A stretch of DNA of 44,217 bases from an uncultured Ignavibacteria bacterium (GTDB lineage: Bacteria; Bacteroidota; Ignavibacteria; Kapaibacteriales; UBA2268), in NCBI GenBank assembly GCA_903862655.1, contig CAIOZA010000025.1:1-44217 (forward strand), given 5' to 3'. This document shows, one piece after another, positions 1 through 8,660 of the stretch. Position 1 is the first letter of the stretch, and every line of letters begins with the position of its first letter. A program made the translations under genes and the position numbers. The notes below the pieces were generated by a model that did not search any database, was not told the origin of the DNA, and saw only the letters and a list, made by a program, of their open reading frames with translations.

Positions 1-1299
1 AATATATTAAATAATAAAATTCAATTATTAAAGCAAATATTAAACGGGTTAAAATATGTTCATCATAATTCCATTATTCATAGAGATATCACACCTTCAA
101 ACATTTTGATTTTTAAAGATACTTTAAATGAACCATATTTCAGAGCAAAAATTTCTGATTTTGGTATTGCACTAGAAGAGGAAAGAAATGTGGAGGATTA
201 TTTTGATAATTCTAATAAGCCCGGTATAGTTGGATTTCAACCACCTGAGTTCTTCTATAATAATAACTTTCACCTATTCGACACTGTGACTTATGAAAAT
301 CTTCATATCAACAATATAAAGAAACTTCATTCTAGTATATCTGATATCTGGTCATTCGGAATCTTAGTTTACCTATTATTTAAACCCCACCAATTACCTT
401 ACAGCTCATCTGTAGATACAAATGAAATTCAGAAAGGTATTGAAAGCTTTATTAAGAATGGGATTCTCATTAATGATACAACAAAAGATGGTTTAACTAA
501 ATACACAGAGGAGTATTTTAAAATTAAGGATTTAGACGATCCCATTATTGAATCATTATTAAAAAGCTGTCTAGTTTTTGACCCCAAGAAAAGGGAAAAT
601 TCGGTTGACAATTTACTTAAAATCATTGAGGAAAAGTCACCTAGCAAAGAGAAACATAAATTTATATCAAAGGCTGCTTCTGATTTAGGAGGGTTAAATA
701 AACCTGTTCATAATCAAGAAGAAGGTGAAAGAAATAGAATTATTAAAAAAGTTCCTCCAATAAAAAAAATATTAAAGAAACCGATAATACAAACAAATAC
801 AATTAATGCAAAGACATTTTACGATCAATCATTTAATGATATTGATGAAGATAATAAATTTATCTTTGATGATGGAGACCAGACTTTTGTTAATTGTACA
901 TTTAATTTGTCTGATTCTAATATTTACATAATAAATAAGAAAAATGGGACTTTAACAATACAGGGTTGCCGATTCATTAGTGGAGGTGAACATAATAGGG
1001 GAATATTTATTGAATCTGAGGGAAGATTAATTATCGATTCTTGTGAGATGGTTGGTTTTGAATTTGGTATATTTTGTGGTGGAAAATCATTTTTAGAATG
1101 TAAAAAAACAGTATTTAGAAATAACAAAACTTCAATTTATGCAAGTGTAAGTATAATTGAGGATAATACCTTCATTAAAGAAAATAATTCAATTTCAGCT
1201 ATTGTCTTAGAACAAGATATTGGGAAAGAAAATATTTTATTGAATAATATTTTTTCAGGATATAGTGAAGCAAATAAAATTCATTTGTATAAATTTTAG
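1..1299 (+). CDS. Ser/Thr protein kinase with C-terminal beta-helix (5' partial)
   Basis: The frame is open from base 1 and the kinase domain begins before the window. The TTG at 106 lies inside the domain and is not the real start. The catalytic loop HRDITPSNIL is encoded from base 79, the DFG motif is at 157-165 and a PPE motif stands in for APE near 244, so the kinase looks active. A lysine-rich linker (about 640-840) leads to a C-terminal region of about 140 residues. There, short strands rich in N, G, C, I and F recur (VNCTF, IQGCRF, IDSCEM, ECKKTVFRNN, IIEDNTF), the pattern of a right-handed parallel beta-helix. The role is inferred: it would phosphorylate partners in the vWA/kinase/PP2C cassette just downstream (38-bp gap), with the beta-helix as a binding or scaffolding part. 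No membrane segment is seen in the visible portion. Confidence 0.85.
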   Translation, partial: NILNNKIQLLKQILNGLKYVHHNSIIHRDITPSNILIFKDTLNEPYFRAKISDFGIALEEERNVEDYFDNSNKPGIVGFQPPEFFYNNNFHLFDTVTYENLHINNIKKLHSSISDIWSFGILVYLLFKPHQLPYSSSVDTNEIQKGIESFIKNGILINDTTKDGLTKYTEEYFKIKDLDDPIIESLLKSCLVFDPKKRENSVDNLLKIIEEKSPSKEKHKFISKAASDLGGLNKPVHNQEEGERNRIIKKVPPIKKILKKPIIQTNTINAKTFYDQSFNDIDEDNKFIFDDGDQTFVNCTFNLSDSNIYIINKKNGTLTIQGCRFISGGEHNRGIFIESEGRLIIDSCEMVGFEFGIFCGGKSFLECKKTVFRNNKTSIYASVSIIEDNTFIKENNSISAIVLEQDIGKENILLNNIFSGYSEANKIHLYKF

Positions 1300-1337
1300 T
1301 GATTTTAATTTTGGAATAAATTTCAGATGGAGACAAA

Positions 1338-2231
1338 ATGGATGAAATAATGGATATTAAAGACTTTAAAAATTTACCAGATTTAGATTTAAATGTAGGG
1401 AGCTTTGTTCCAGAATATTTAGCCTTATGGAATAAACTGAATATTGAAAAGGTCGATCAATTTTCGCAATTAGATTTCTTCATTTTATTAATTGATTCTT
1501 CAGCTTCAATGATGTATCCAAGTATTGCAAAATTTAATCAACCTTTATTAAAAAGAATACAGGAAAAGCCAAAGGATCAAACATTAAATTTAACTAGAGA
1601 AGAAAATGATATTATAAGGAAAGCTCAAACTGATATTCTGAATATCATTAGTAAAGAACACAAAAACATCTTAAAATCCATTAGAGATTCAGAACAGTGT
1701 TCTTGCAGGAGATTGTTGATCACTCAAGCATCTTTTAATAAAGAAATAAGATTGTATAATGCATTTGATGTTTTGGATTGTGAAAGTAATGATCATATCA
1801 ATATTATTAAACAAGATAATTTTGTATGTACGAGTTCAACTGCATTGTATAGGACTATTTATGAGATGTTAAGACCAGTTTATAATTTTGCAATTTGGTG
1901 TTTTAATCATCCTCAAAATAAGATTAGTCACAGAATTAGGTTAGGTATTATTACTGACGGGAAAGATAATCTTAGCACTAACTTGGATAAAGAAAAATTA
2001 ATTCAATTAATTGATAATATTACTTTAGGGAAAAAAATTGATTTCTATTCCATTCTGGTTGGTTTAACTAGTAATTTGTTTCCAGATATCGAAGCTGAGA
2101 AAATTCGGAAAGAGTTAAAAATTAATTCATATATTAATGTAGAACATAACGATCAAAGGGCGATAAGGAAAGCCTTTAACTATGCTTCAAGAAATCCTGT
2201 GGACTTTGATGAAATCTTTAATGATTTCTAA
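1338..2231 (+). CDS. von Willebrand factor A domain protein, TerY-like
   Basis: A 297-residue cytosolic protein. The vWA metal site (MIDAS) is seen as DSSAS at residues 53-57 after a hydrophobic strand (FFILLI), and a later strand GIITDGKDN supplies the conserved aspartate. A charged helical insert follows the MIDAS, rich in K and E. A GGAGA ribosome site lies 4 bases before the ATG. In TerY-P systems a TerY-type vWA protein is encoded with a kinase and a PP2C phosphatase, and is thought to be the metal-dependent adaptor whose state the kinase and phosphatase set. The same trio surrounds this gene. It differs from classical TerY in its insert and is called by domain and context only. Confidence 0.8.
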   Translation: MDEIMDIKDFKNLPDLDLNVGSFVPEYLALWNKLNIEKVDQFSQLDFFILLIDSSASMMYPSIAKFNQPLLKRIQEKPKDQTLNLTREENDIIRKAQTDILNIISKEHKNILKSIRDSEQCSCRRLLITQASFNKEIRLYNAFDVLDCESNDHINIIKQDNFVCTSSTALYRTIYEMLRPVYNFAIWCFNHPQNKISHRIRLGIITDGKDNLSTNLDKEKLIQLIDNITLGKKIDFYSILVGLTSNLFPDIEAEKIRKELKINSYINVEHNDQRAIRKAFNYASRNPVDFDEIFNDF

Positions 2232-2320
2232 ATAATTTTAAAATGAATTGTACCCTTGAATTCGATTTCTTTCGGTAATTAAATAATTAATTATGTAATG
2301 TTATTGCTAAATGGTGGTAA

Positions 2321-3445
2321 ATGAAAATATTTTATAAAATGAAAGAATTTCAGATAAATGATGAAGAACCCATTGGAGCTGGGAATGAGGGGTTTGTCTA
2401 TCTTCTAAAAGATGATAATTCAACTTTTGCTATTAAAATATTTAACAGTAAAGAAATTGCTTCAAAAAAACAGTCTAAAATATTTACCCTAATCAGTAAA
2501 TTTTCAAGTCATAATAATCAAATCAAAAATCAAATAGCATATCCAATCGAACCAATTTTTGACTCAAATAAGATGTTTATCGGTTACAGTATGAATTATT
2601 TTCTAGATTATCAACCAATCTTTAAATTTTTTTATAATAACAACATCAAATCTTATAATCATAAAAATATGACCGATAATCTATCTATTGAAATAATATC
2701 ATATTTGTTTAAACTTGTCAATTATCTTCACAAATTAAAAATTATTTTGGGAGATATAAGACCTGCAAATATATTATGTAAGTTGGATGGTGATAAATTT
2801 CATATTGTTCTAATTGATATCGATTCTGTTCAAACAGATAATTTTTATTCTGAAACTTCTGATTTAGATTATCGTGATACACATTCAATTACTGTTGGTT
2901 ATAACAAAAGAATTGATAACCCTTATTTTATTTATTCAAGACATAGTGATATTTTTGCTTTAAGTATCTTATGTTATAAGTTAATCATTGGTAGTGACCC
3001 TTATGATTTTATAACCGAACCTCCCACCAATACTATAGAACGTAAAATAGCTAATATTTCAATATTGCAATTTTACCTAAATAATTACGAGAATATAAGC
3101 AATGAGTTACTAAGAAGATTATTAAAAATAAGGAAGTTACAGAATCATAATGAATCAATTGAATTTCTTGAATATTATTATCATCCAGAAAATTCGACAA
3201 ATGAAACTCTAAAAAATAGAATTCGTTTTATTGCAGAAAAGTACAATTATTTAATTGCCTTTTTTGTTAATGTATTTGTTAATAATAAAAGAAATTATTG
3301 TAATTCTTACAATGAGGATATTGATACGAATCAAAGTAAATTATTAACTAAGCCTAGTATTAATCTAGTTTCACACATGAACCCTAATCATGATTGCATA
3401 GAATTTTTAGATTTTTTGAAGACATATAAATTAGAAATAAGGTAA
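2321..3445 (+). CDS. TerY-P-type protein kinase
   Basis: A 374-residue kinase-fold protein. The glycine loop is GAGNEGFV (residues 19-26) and the ATP lysine is in AIKIF (K39). The catalytic loop reads GDIRPANIL, with glycine where most kinases have histidine and the catalytic D at 145. The metal-binding motif reads DIDS (166-169) instead of DFG. These GD...N / DxDS variants are characteristic of the kinases of TerY-P triads. A C-terminal helical segment of about 130 residues is unassigned. The start follows GGTGG and is 89 bases after the vWA gene. The stop is only 3 bases before the PP2C gene, so kinase and phosphatase are probably co-translated. It probably acts on the vWA protein; the substrate is not shown by the sequence. 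Confidence 0.8.
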   Translation: MKIFYKMKEFQINDEEPIGAGNEGFVYLLKDDNSTFAIKIFNSKEIASKKQSKIFTLISKFSSHNNQIKNQIAYPIEPIFDSNKMFIGYSMNYFLDYQPIFKFFYNNNIKSYNHKNMTDNLSIEIISYLFKLVNYLHKLKIILGDIRPANILCKLDGDKFHIVLIDIDSVQTDNFYSETSDLDYRDTHSITVGYNKRIDNPYFIYSRHSDIFALSILCYKLIIGSDPYDFITEPPTNTIERKIANISILQFYLNNYENISNELLRRLLKIRKLQNHNESIEFLEYYYHPENSTNETLKNRIRFIAEKYNYLIAFFVNVFVNNKRNYCNSYNEDIDTNQSKLLTKPSINLVSHMNPNHDCIEFLDFLKTYKLEIR

Positions 3446-3448
3446 TAT

Positions 3449-4309
3449 ATGTGGTGGTTAACTCCCTTTGATTATCAAATTAATAATCTTCGAAGAAGCT
3501 TACTGAATACAGATTTGCCTTTTTCTGTATTTTCAGCCACACAACAAGGATACCCCAAAAATAAATCTGTTTCAATAAATCAGGATTCTATAAGTTTACA
3601 TATAGATAAAGAGTTTATCATAGGAGTTGTATGTGATGGTTGTACTTCATCCTCTGGTGAGTCTGTAAAAAAAATTTCTTCAAACCAAGTAGGTTCTAAT
3701 TTTACTAGCTTTGTTACAACTAATATTTTAGTGAGTTTAATCAAGAAGACAAACGAAATACCCGATAATTTAATCCAAAAATTCGAGGAAAAACTTTTAT
3801 ATTCTTATCATCAGTTTATTTCAAGCTGTAATATTAATTCTCGAGGTAAAGAAAATAAGAAATATATCATTTTAGAATTTCTTTCAACAACTATAATATT
3901 TTTCGTTGTTACTAAACATCATTATAAAGTTTTCCATTGTGGTGATGGTTTGGTTATTGTTAATAGTAAGTGTCATTCTTTGGATAATTTTTCCGAGAAA
4001 TATTTTGCTAATAACTTACTTGTTAAATCAGGTAATGACTTCTATTCATCTTTTGTTGAATTGATTAATGATAAAACGGAGAATTTACATTCATTGTTTA
4101 TTGCAACAGATGGGTTTGATTCGCAGGAAGTATTGAATAACAATGACTTTAATAATTTTTTTTCATCGAACGATAATTCTTTAAAAAGAGGATTCTCTAA
4201 CTTACTCCCTAATTTTAAAACAAATTTTCTTGAGCCTTATAAAGATAAACATCCTGAATGGCCATACGATGATGCTTCATTCATTTCCATAAAAAGAGTA
4301 AATCAATAA
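3449..4309 (+). CDS. PP2C-type protein phosphatase
   Basis: A 286-residue protein with the ordered PP2C metal-site motifs: NQDS (residues 44-47), VCDGC (61-65), a central HCGDG, ATDGF, and a C-terminal DDASF (274-278). The aspartates that hold the two Mn/Mg ions are all present, so it is likely an active serine/threonine phosphatase. It begins 3 bases after the kinase stop and ends 17 bases before the MYG1-like gene. By analogy with TerY-P triads it would reverse phosphorylation of the vWA protein or of the kinases. There is no transmembrane or sensor domain, so it is a soluble stand-alone catalytic domain. Confidence 0.85.
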   Translation: MWWLTPFDYQINNLRRSLLNTDLPFSVFSATQQGYPKNKSVSINQDSISLHIDKEFIIGVVCDGCTSSSGESVKKISSNQVGSNFTSFVTTNILVSLIKKTNEIPDNLIQKFEEKLLYSYHQFISSCNINSRGKENKKYIILEFLSTTIIFFVVTKHHYKVFHCGDGLVIVNSKCHSLDNFSEKYFANNLLVKSGNDFYSSFVELINDKTENLHSLFIATDGFDSQEVLNNNDFNNFFSSNDNSLKRGFSNLLPNFKTNFLEPYKDKHPEWPYDDASFISIKRVNQ

Positions 4310-4326
4310 TTAAATAAGGATAATTC

Positions 4327-5856
4327 ATGGCAACTATTTCAATTAATTCTATTTATCTTGATGAAGATTATTATATTCAGGCGGGAGGTATATTAAATGG
4401 TCTAGCTAAAGCCAGTGCTGACTATTTACATCAAGTAATTAGAAACTATAACTACAAAAATATGCCTTTTTGGGAACTTCAAAAAGTTAATATATTAAGC
4501 CGGAATGTTCTACATCAAGACCCACATCTTGATGAATATTTTGCAGAATTATTATTTCGTTCAATTTTGCCTGAAAATAAAAGAAATTTAGAACTAATAG
4601 AAAGAGCTATAGTTTCTAAGGAATATGATTTAAATGCTCAATATGTTTTAGACAATTCAGCAGCTTTTGGTTTTCCAGCAGATGAAGTTTTAGGTGCTAA
4701 TCCATTATTTTGTTTTGACGAACATGAACCTAATGGAACAAGGATTAGTGCTTCATGCAGTCAGATGGTTGTTGAGGAATGTAAACTTAATAAGATTCCA
4801 TATTCCATTCAAAATGTTCTTCAAGAAGTTAATTCTATCGATTCAGGAGGTGGTTCACATCCATTTAATATAGCTAGAATTATTAAGGATATGAATAATA
4901 TTTTGATTAAAATATCCTCAAATGAATTTAGTTATCAAACAAAGTACGATACTGCATGGAAAAGAGCAATTATTGACACTTGTTTAATCGCAGTAATTTA
5001 TTGTTTTGAAAATAAAATTAGGTTAACAGATTATAATTTATTGCATGAACAAAATTTAATTTATTTTAATGATTATGTTTCGACTTCAAATCTAAAAAAT
5101 GATACTTTATTTAACGAAACATCAAATTACTGGAGGAATGAGATAAAATTAAATGAAAAATCATTTTATTTTTTTAAAGAAAAATTATTAGAAGCACAAA
5201 TATCTATTGATAATGTTAATATCAACCAATTATTATTAATTCAGAAAATTACTTACGCACTTAATAAGTGTTGGGGTGAAAATATCGCCCAAATGATTAT
5301 TACATCGATATATCAATCTTTATTTCAAAGACAAATAAATTATTTAAAGATGAAAAGGGAAATAAAGGGATTTAATAAAGATGGTGATTTTTATAGGTAT
5401 TGTTCATTTGGCATAGTTTCCAAAAATGAATTAGTTTTAAATAATATCAAACCATCAATAATACCAAATAAGGAGAACCCCAAATTATGGATAGGACATG
5501 TTGAATTAGTTAATCCATTTTTCTTCAATATATCCAAAGTTTTAGAGTCTAATATGGATGATCCTTCTGGAGGAGCAAAATTTGGATTAATTATAATTAA
5601 TGATGTTACTTCTTTTACGAAATATTTAGGTAGAAGAAAAGGCTTCCCGTATCTTGCATGGGAAAGACTAATAAAAAAAATTGAAAGAACTGAAAATGAT
5701 AACAGATGGCATTTAATGAAAAGAGCAGACAACACTTTTCCTGATTTTATCTTAAATGGAAATGCAACACACAGGTATTTACCGGAAAGTAATCTTGATG
5801 TTGATTTATTAATCCAGTATCTAAAAGATATTGATGAGAGCTACATAGATGGGTAA
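4327..5856 (+). CDS. MYG1-like metal-dependent phosphoesterase (DHH-like)
   Basis: A 509-residue protein. The N-terminal half shows the spaced signature of the MYG1/UPF0160 family: a metal motif HxDE (PHLDEYFAELLFR, residues 66-78) like the family's HADE block, then GTRISAS (138-144) like TRLSSAG, then EVNSIDSGGG (168-177) like EIDAIDNG. MYG1 proteins are DHH-superfamily-like phosphoesterases and the eukaryotic member is a 3'-5' RNA exonuclease. The C-terminal 200 residues are not recognised. An AAGGA ribosome site lies 6 bases before the ATG. As last gene of the kinase/vWA/PP2C cassette it is the most likely effector, perhaps a nuclease held in check by phosphorylation; that role is inference. 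The family call rests on motif order only. Confidence 0.55.
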   Translation: MATISINSIYLDEDYYIQAGGILNGLAKASADYLHQVIRNYNYKNMPFWELQKVNILSRNVLHQDPHLDEYFAELLFRSILPENKRNLELIERAIVSKEYDLNAQYVLDNSAAFGFPADEVLGANPLFCFDEHEPNGTRISASCSQMVVEECKLNKIPYSIQNVLQEVNSIDSGGGSHPFNIARIIKDMNNILIKISSNEFSYQTKYDTAWKRAIIDTCLIAVIYCFENKIRLTDYNLLHEQNLIYFNDYVSTSNLKNDTLFNETSNYWRNEIKLNEKSFYFFKEKLLEAQISIDNVNINQLLLIQKITYALNKCWGENIAQMIITSIYQSLFQRQINYLKMKREIKGFNKDGDFYRYCSFGIVSKNELVLNNIKPSIIPNKENPKLWIGHVELVNPFFFNISKVLESNMDDPSGGAKFGLIIINDVTSFTKYLGRRKGFPYLAWERLIKKIERTENDNRWHLMKRADNTFPDFILNGNATHRYLPESNLDVDLLIQYLKDIDESYIDG

Positions 5857-5966
5857 ACTTTAGTTAATAAATCTAATTATACTTAATAAAGTTTCTAAAA
5901 TATATTTTTAAATAAAGCGAAAATGAAATTTTTTTTCCCATTTCTCTTACTTTTATAATTGAATTT

Positions 5967-5999
5967 AAAGAATACTAAAGAATACTAAAGAATACTAAA
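5967..5999. repeat. Three tandem 10-bp direct repeats
   Basis: The unit AAAGAATACT occurs three times in a row followed by AAAT, 36 bases before the next gene. It lies in an AT-rich spacer and may simply be replication slippage. No promoter elements are obvious in it. Confidence 0.8.
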
Positions 6000-6034
6000 T
6001 AATCCATCCAATCTTACTTATTGAGGAGTTTTGT

Positions 6035-6421
6035 ATGAAAGTGATAATATTTATTTTTTTTTATATCATTTTACAAGTTAATTTTCTCCAAGCCCAAAAT
6101 TGGGAAGGAAAATTCTATCATGGGGATTGTACTCTTAAATTAAAACAAATTAATCAAACTGAAATCTCATTTTCATTTCTTTGTATATTGGAAACATCAA
6201 ATGTAGGAACAGCAGAAGGGGTTGCAAAGATAAATGGTAAAAGTGCTGTTTATAAAGATAAGAACGGCTATTTCTGTGATATTGTTTTCAAAATCACCAA
6301 GAAAGGGGTTAAAGTTATTGTAAATTATGAATCTCATAACGGTGGTTGTATGGTGGATGCAGGAATGGGAGTTACTTATGATGGATTTTATAAAATATTA
6401 GACAAGAAGAAAAGGAAATGA
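6035..6421 (+). CDS. Small secreted protein of unknown function
   Basis: A 128-residue protein with a clear signal peptide: MK followed by about 15 hydrophobic residues (VIIFIFFYIILQVNF) and a likely cleavage after LQAQ around residue 20. The mature part is about 108 residues, beta-rich, with three cysteines besides those near the N terminus and a lysine-rich end (KKKRK). A strong GAGGAG ribosome site lies before the ATG. It is not a lipoprotein, because there is no lipobox cysteine. I recognise no family. It is separated from the kinase cassette by 178 bases and from the recombinase by about 500, so it is probably transcribed alone. Confidence 0.7.
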   Translation: MKVIIFIFFYIILQVNFLQAQNWEGKFYHGDCTLKLKQINQTEISFSFLCILETSNVGTAEGVAKINGKSAVYKDKNGYFCDIVFKITKKGVKVIVNYESHNGGCMVDAGMGVTYDGFYKILDKKKRK

Positions 6422-6919
6422 AATATTCTCGAGCAATTAATAAAATCATCTTAAGGAATGTGATGTCACTTAATCAAAAATAAGTTTTTAAAAATAATTT
6501 GTACTTTGATTAGTTTAGTTTTGAACTAATTGGATAATCTAGTATATGAACTAATTAGAGCCATATTCCATCTTTTTCTATACTTTACCTATTTCCCTAC
6601 CACATAACTTATTTGATTTCAATTCAAATGTCTTTTAATTAATGTCTTTTAAATAAAGTATAAATCATTTAATAGACTAGAAGTGAGCATAAACAAAAAT
6701 CTGAGATTTGAACTATTAGCTTATCATTTCTACTTCTTCCTATTCTTTTCCCATTCCTCTAACTCCGTTCAACTTCTTATTTCAACTATCTTAATCTAAC
6801 CTCTATCGAATAAACGAAGAATTAACCTATAGCAAGCTAAGTAAAGTTTTAGTATATTAGTATTACTTAGACCTACTCTTGTTTAGCAGGTTTTTTACGT
6901 ATTTAGTATAGAGGTTAAA
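6422..6919. other. Intergenic spacer before the recombinase gene
   Basis: About 500 AT-rich bases with stop codons in all frames. No repeat, hairpin with T-run or consensus promoter stands out. It must hold the recombinase promoter, probably in the last 80 bases, but I cannot place it. Confidence 0.5.
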
Positions 6920-7531
6920 ATGAAGACGATTTCGTATCTTAGAGTTTCTACAATCCAACAGGATTTAGAAAAGAACAAAGCAGAGATTCTCAAACTTGCC
7001 AACGAGAAAAGACTTGGCAACGTTGATTTCGTGGAAGACAGAGTTTCAGGGAAAATCTCTTGGAAAAAGAGAAAAATAGCAGAAGTACTCGACGGCTTGG
7101 AAAAAGATGATAATCTGATAGTATCAGAACTTTCGAGATTAGGAAGGTCGATGCTCGAAGTGATGGAGATACTGGCAATTGCTACAGAGAAGAAAGTAAA
7201 CATCTATTCTGTCAAAGGAAACTGGAATCTTGACAACACCATCCAGAGCAAGTTGATAGCAATGTGTTTCTCGATGGCTTCTGAAATAGAAAGAGAACTT
7301 ATCAGTTCCAGGACTAAAGAAGCATTGGCAGTTATAAAGGCAAGTGGTGTCAAACTTGGCAGACCAAGAGGAATTGGGAAAAGCAAACTCGATGTTTTCA
7401 GACCAGAGATTGAAGCACTCCTGAACAATGGAAGTCCAAAGCGATTCGTTGCAAAGAGGTACAAAGTTTCTGAAGCCACATTGTTCAAATGGCTCAGGAG
7501 ACATAGCATCAAAGCACAATTCAATAATTAA
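6920..7531 (+). CDS. Serine recombinase (resolvase/invertase family)
   Basis: A 203-residue protein of the small serine recombinase family. The nucleophile is S10 in SYLRVST, R8 sits beside it, and the ELSRLGRS block plus the ERELISSRTKEAL helix complete the catalytic domain (residues 1-140). The end of the protein is a Hin/resolvase-type helix-turn-helix (FVAKRYKVSEATLFKWLRR). Length matches the family. It cuts and religates DNA at paired sites, resolving or inverting segments. The base composition is visibly richer in G+C than its neighbours, a sign of recent transfer. No paired res or inversion sites were recognised nearby. Confidence 0.9.
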   Translation: MKTISYLRVSTIQQDLEKNKAEILKLANEKRLGNVDFVEDRVSGKISWKKRKIAEVLDGLEKDDNLIVSELSRLGRSMLEVMEILAIATEKKVNIYSVKGNWNLDNTIQSKLIAMCFSMASEIERELISSRTKEALAVIKASGVKLGRPRGIGKSKLDVFRPEIEALLNNGSPKRFVAKRYKVSEATLFKWLRRHSIKAQFNN

Positions 7532-7798
7532 TCCTGTACCAAAATTACTGAAAATGTAAAAATTCTCAGGAAACCTCACGTGTACTGTATGCGATACGAC
7601 ATTCCCTCTGTAATGATAAAATCCGATTTCTAGCATTCGATTTGAACCGGTCTCGAAAATTGTTTTAAATAAAAGTTCGTTCCATCCGAAAGAATTTATT
7701 TGATAAGTTCTAATTTAATCACTAAATTTCTATTCTGATAAATTTCTTACTGATTACACGGCTAATAATTCAATTATCAATATATCAAAGGCTGAAGC

Positions 7799-7969
7799 AT
7801 GTTCAGTAAAAAGATTCTTAAAGGTGTTATCAAGATTGCCAAAGCAATCAAACGTTTGAATTTCAGTGAGAGCTTGACAACAGAAGAACTTCAAACTTGG
7901 GATAATAAAATCCAACCAAGAATAGATGAATATAAAGTTCTCTATGGGAAAAAACACATCAGATATTGA
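7799..7969 (+). CDS. Small protein of unknown function, coupled to next gene
   Basis: A 56-residue frame (MFSKKILKGVIKIAKAIKRL...) with an amphipathic, lysine-rich N-terminal helix followed by an acidic helix. The stop TGA at 7967-7969 overlaps a TTG start of the next gene and lies 5 bases before its ATG, which argues for a real coupled pair. The ribosome site is weak (AAAGG). No family is recognised. It could be a toxin, antitoxin or immunity peptide, but nothing in the sequence decides this. Confidence 0.4.
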   Translation: MFSKKILKGVIKIAKAIKRLNFSESLTTEELQTWDNKIQPRIDEYKVLYGKKHIRY

Positions 7970-7974
7970 AAGAT

Positions 7975-8496
7975 ATGTTACTTGATTATTTGATATTCAA
8001 TAAACATAGATTGGGTGATAATTTAGGACTTTATTCCTCACATTTTATAACCTATCCTCATAGTCATCCTAAAATTAAAAATTACTCTTGGGCTGTAATC
8101 TATCTGAAACAATATAATAATAAAGAATTAACTTTTCGTCAAAGTCCACAACTTGTGATTTCAATAAGTGAAGTAGGGATTTCTTGTGGGTTTTCTTATG
8201 GAGTGGAAGTTGAAGATAATTCTGATTTCGTAAACAATGTAAAGAAAATTCTTGCTACTGAGATATTGAATAAAAATCTATCGAGTACTTATTTTCGTGT
8301 GAGAAAAGCAAGTCCTAAATACGAAGTGATGATTTATGAAATTACTGAATTCGAATTATTTGAAAAGTGGAATCATGATGCTCAGATAACTACAATGGTT
8401 ACAACAGATTTTGTAAAGAATGGAGATTTAACTGAAGCTATAGTTCTGGCACTTGACAGTTATGCTCCATTATTTCTTGAATCTATAAAAGTGTAG
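7975..8496 (+). CDS. Hypothetical protein
   Basis: About 173 residues from ATG 7975; a TTG at 7966 in the same frame would add three residues. It is soluble with no signal peptide. The core (SWAVIYLKQYNN, LVISISEVGISCGFSYG) looks like alternating beta-strands and the C-terminal part is alpha/beta. I do not recognise it. It is followed by a 164-base AT-rich spacer before hsdM, so it is probably not part of the restriction operon. Confidence 0.55.
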   Translation: MLLDYLIFNKHRLGDNLGLYSSHFITYPHSHPKIKNYSWAVIYLKQYNNKELTFRQSPQLVISISEVGISCGFSYGVEVEDNSDFVNNVKKILATEILNKNLSSTYFRVRKASPKYEVMIYEITEFELFEKWNHDAQITTMVTTDFVKNGDLTEAIVLALDSYAPLFLESIKV

Positions 8497-8660
8497 GTAC
8501 GAAAAATTATTTTTTTTTATTGACCGTATAATCTATATTAATGATTTATATCTTACTTGAATAGTTTAAGAGTAGCGTGATATATAAGTTTTTTTTGTAA
8601 TTTAGGAACAAATGTTTGTGATTAATTTATATATCTGAACTGAGATGAAAGATTCATATA

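Noticed and set aside
7139-7636. A minus-strand frame of 165 codons over the recombinase gene.
   Set aside because: It is antisense to a clear serine recombinase and has no recognisable motif of its own.
8520-8660. TTGACC and several TATA-like boxes upstream of hsdM as its promoter.
   Set aside because: No pair has acceptable spacing and the whole stretch is AT-rich, so any choice would be arbitrary.
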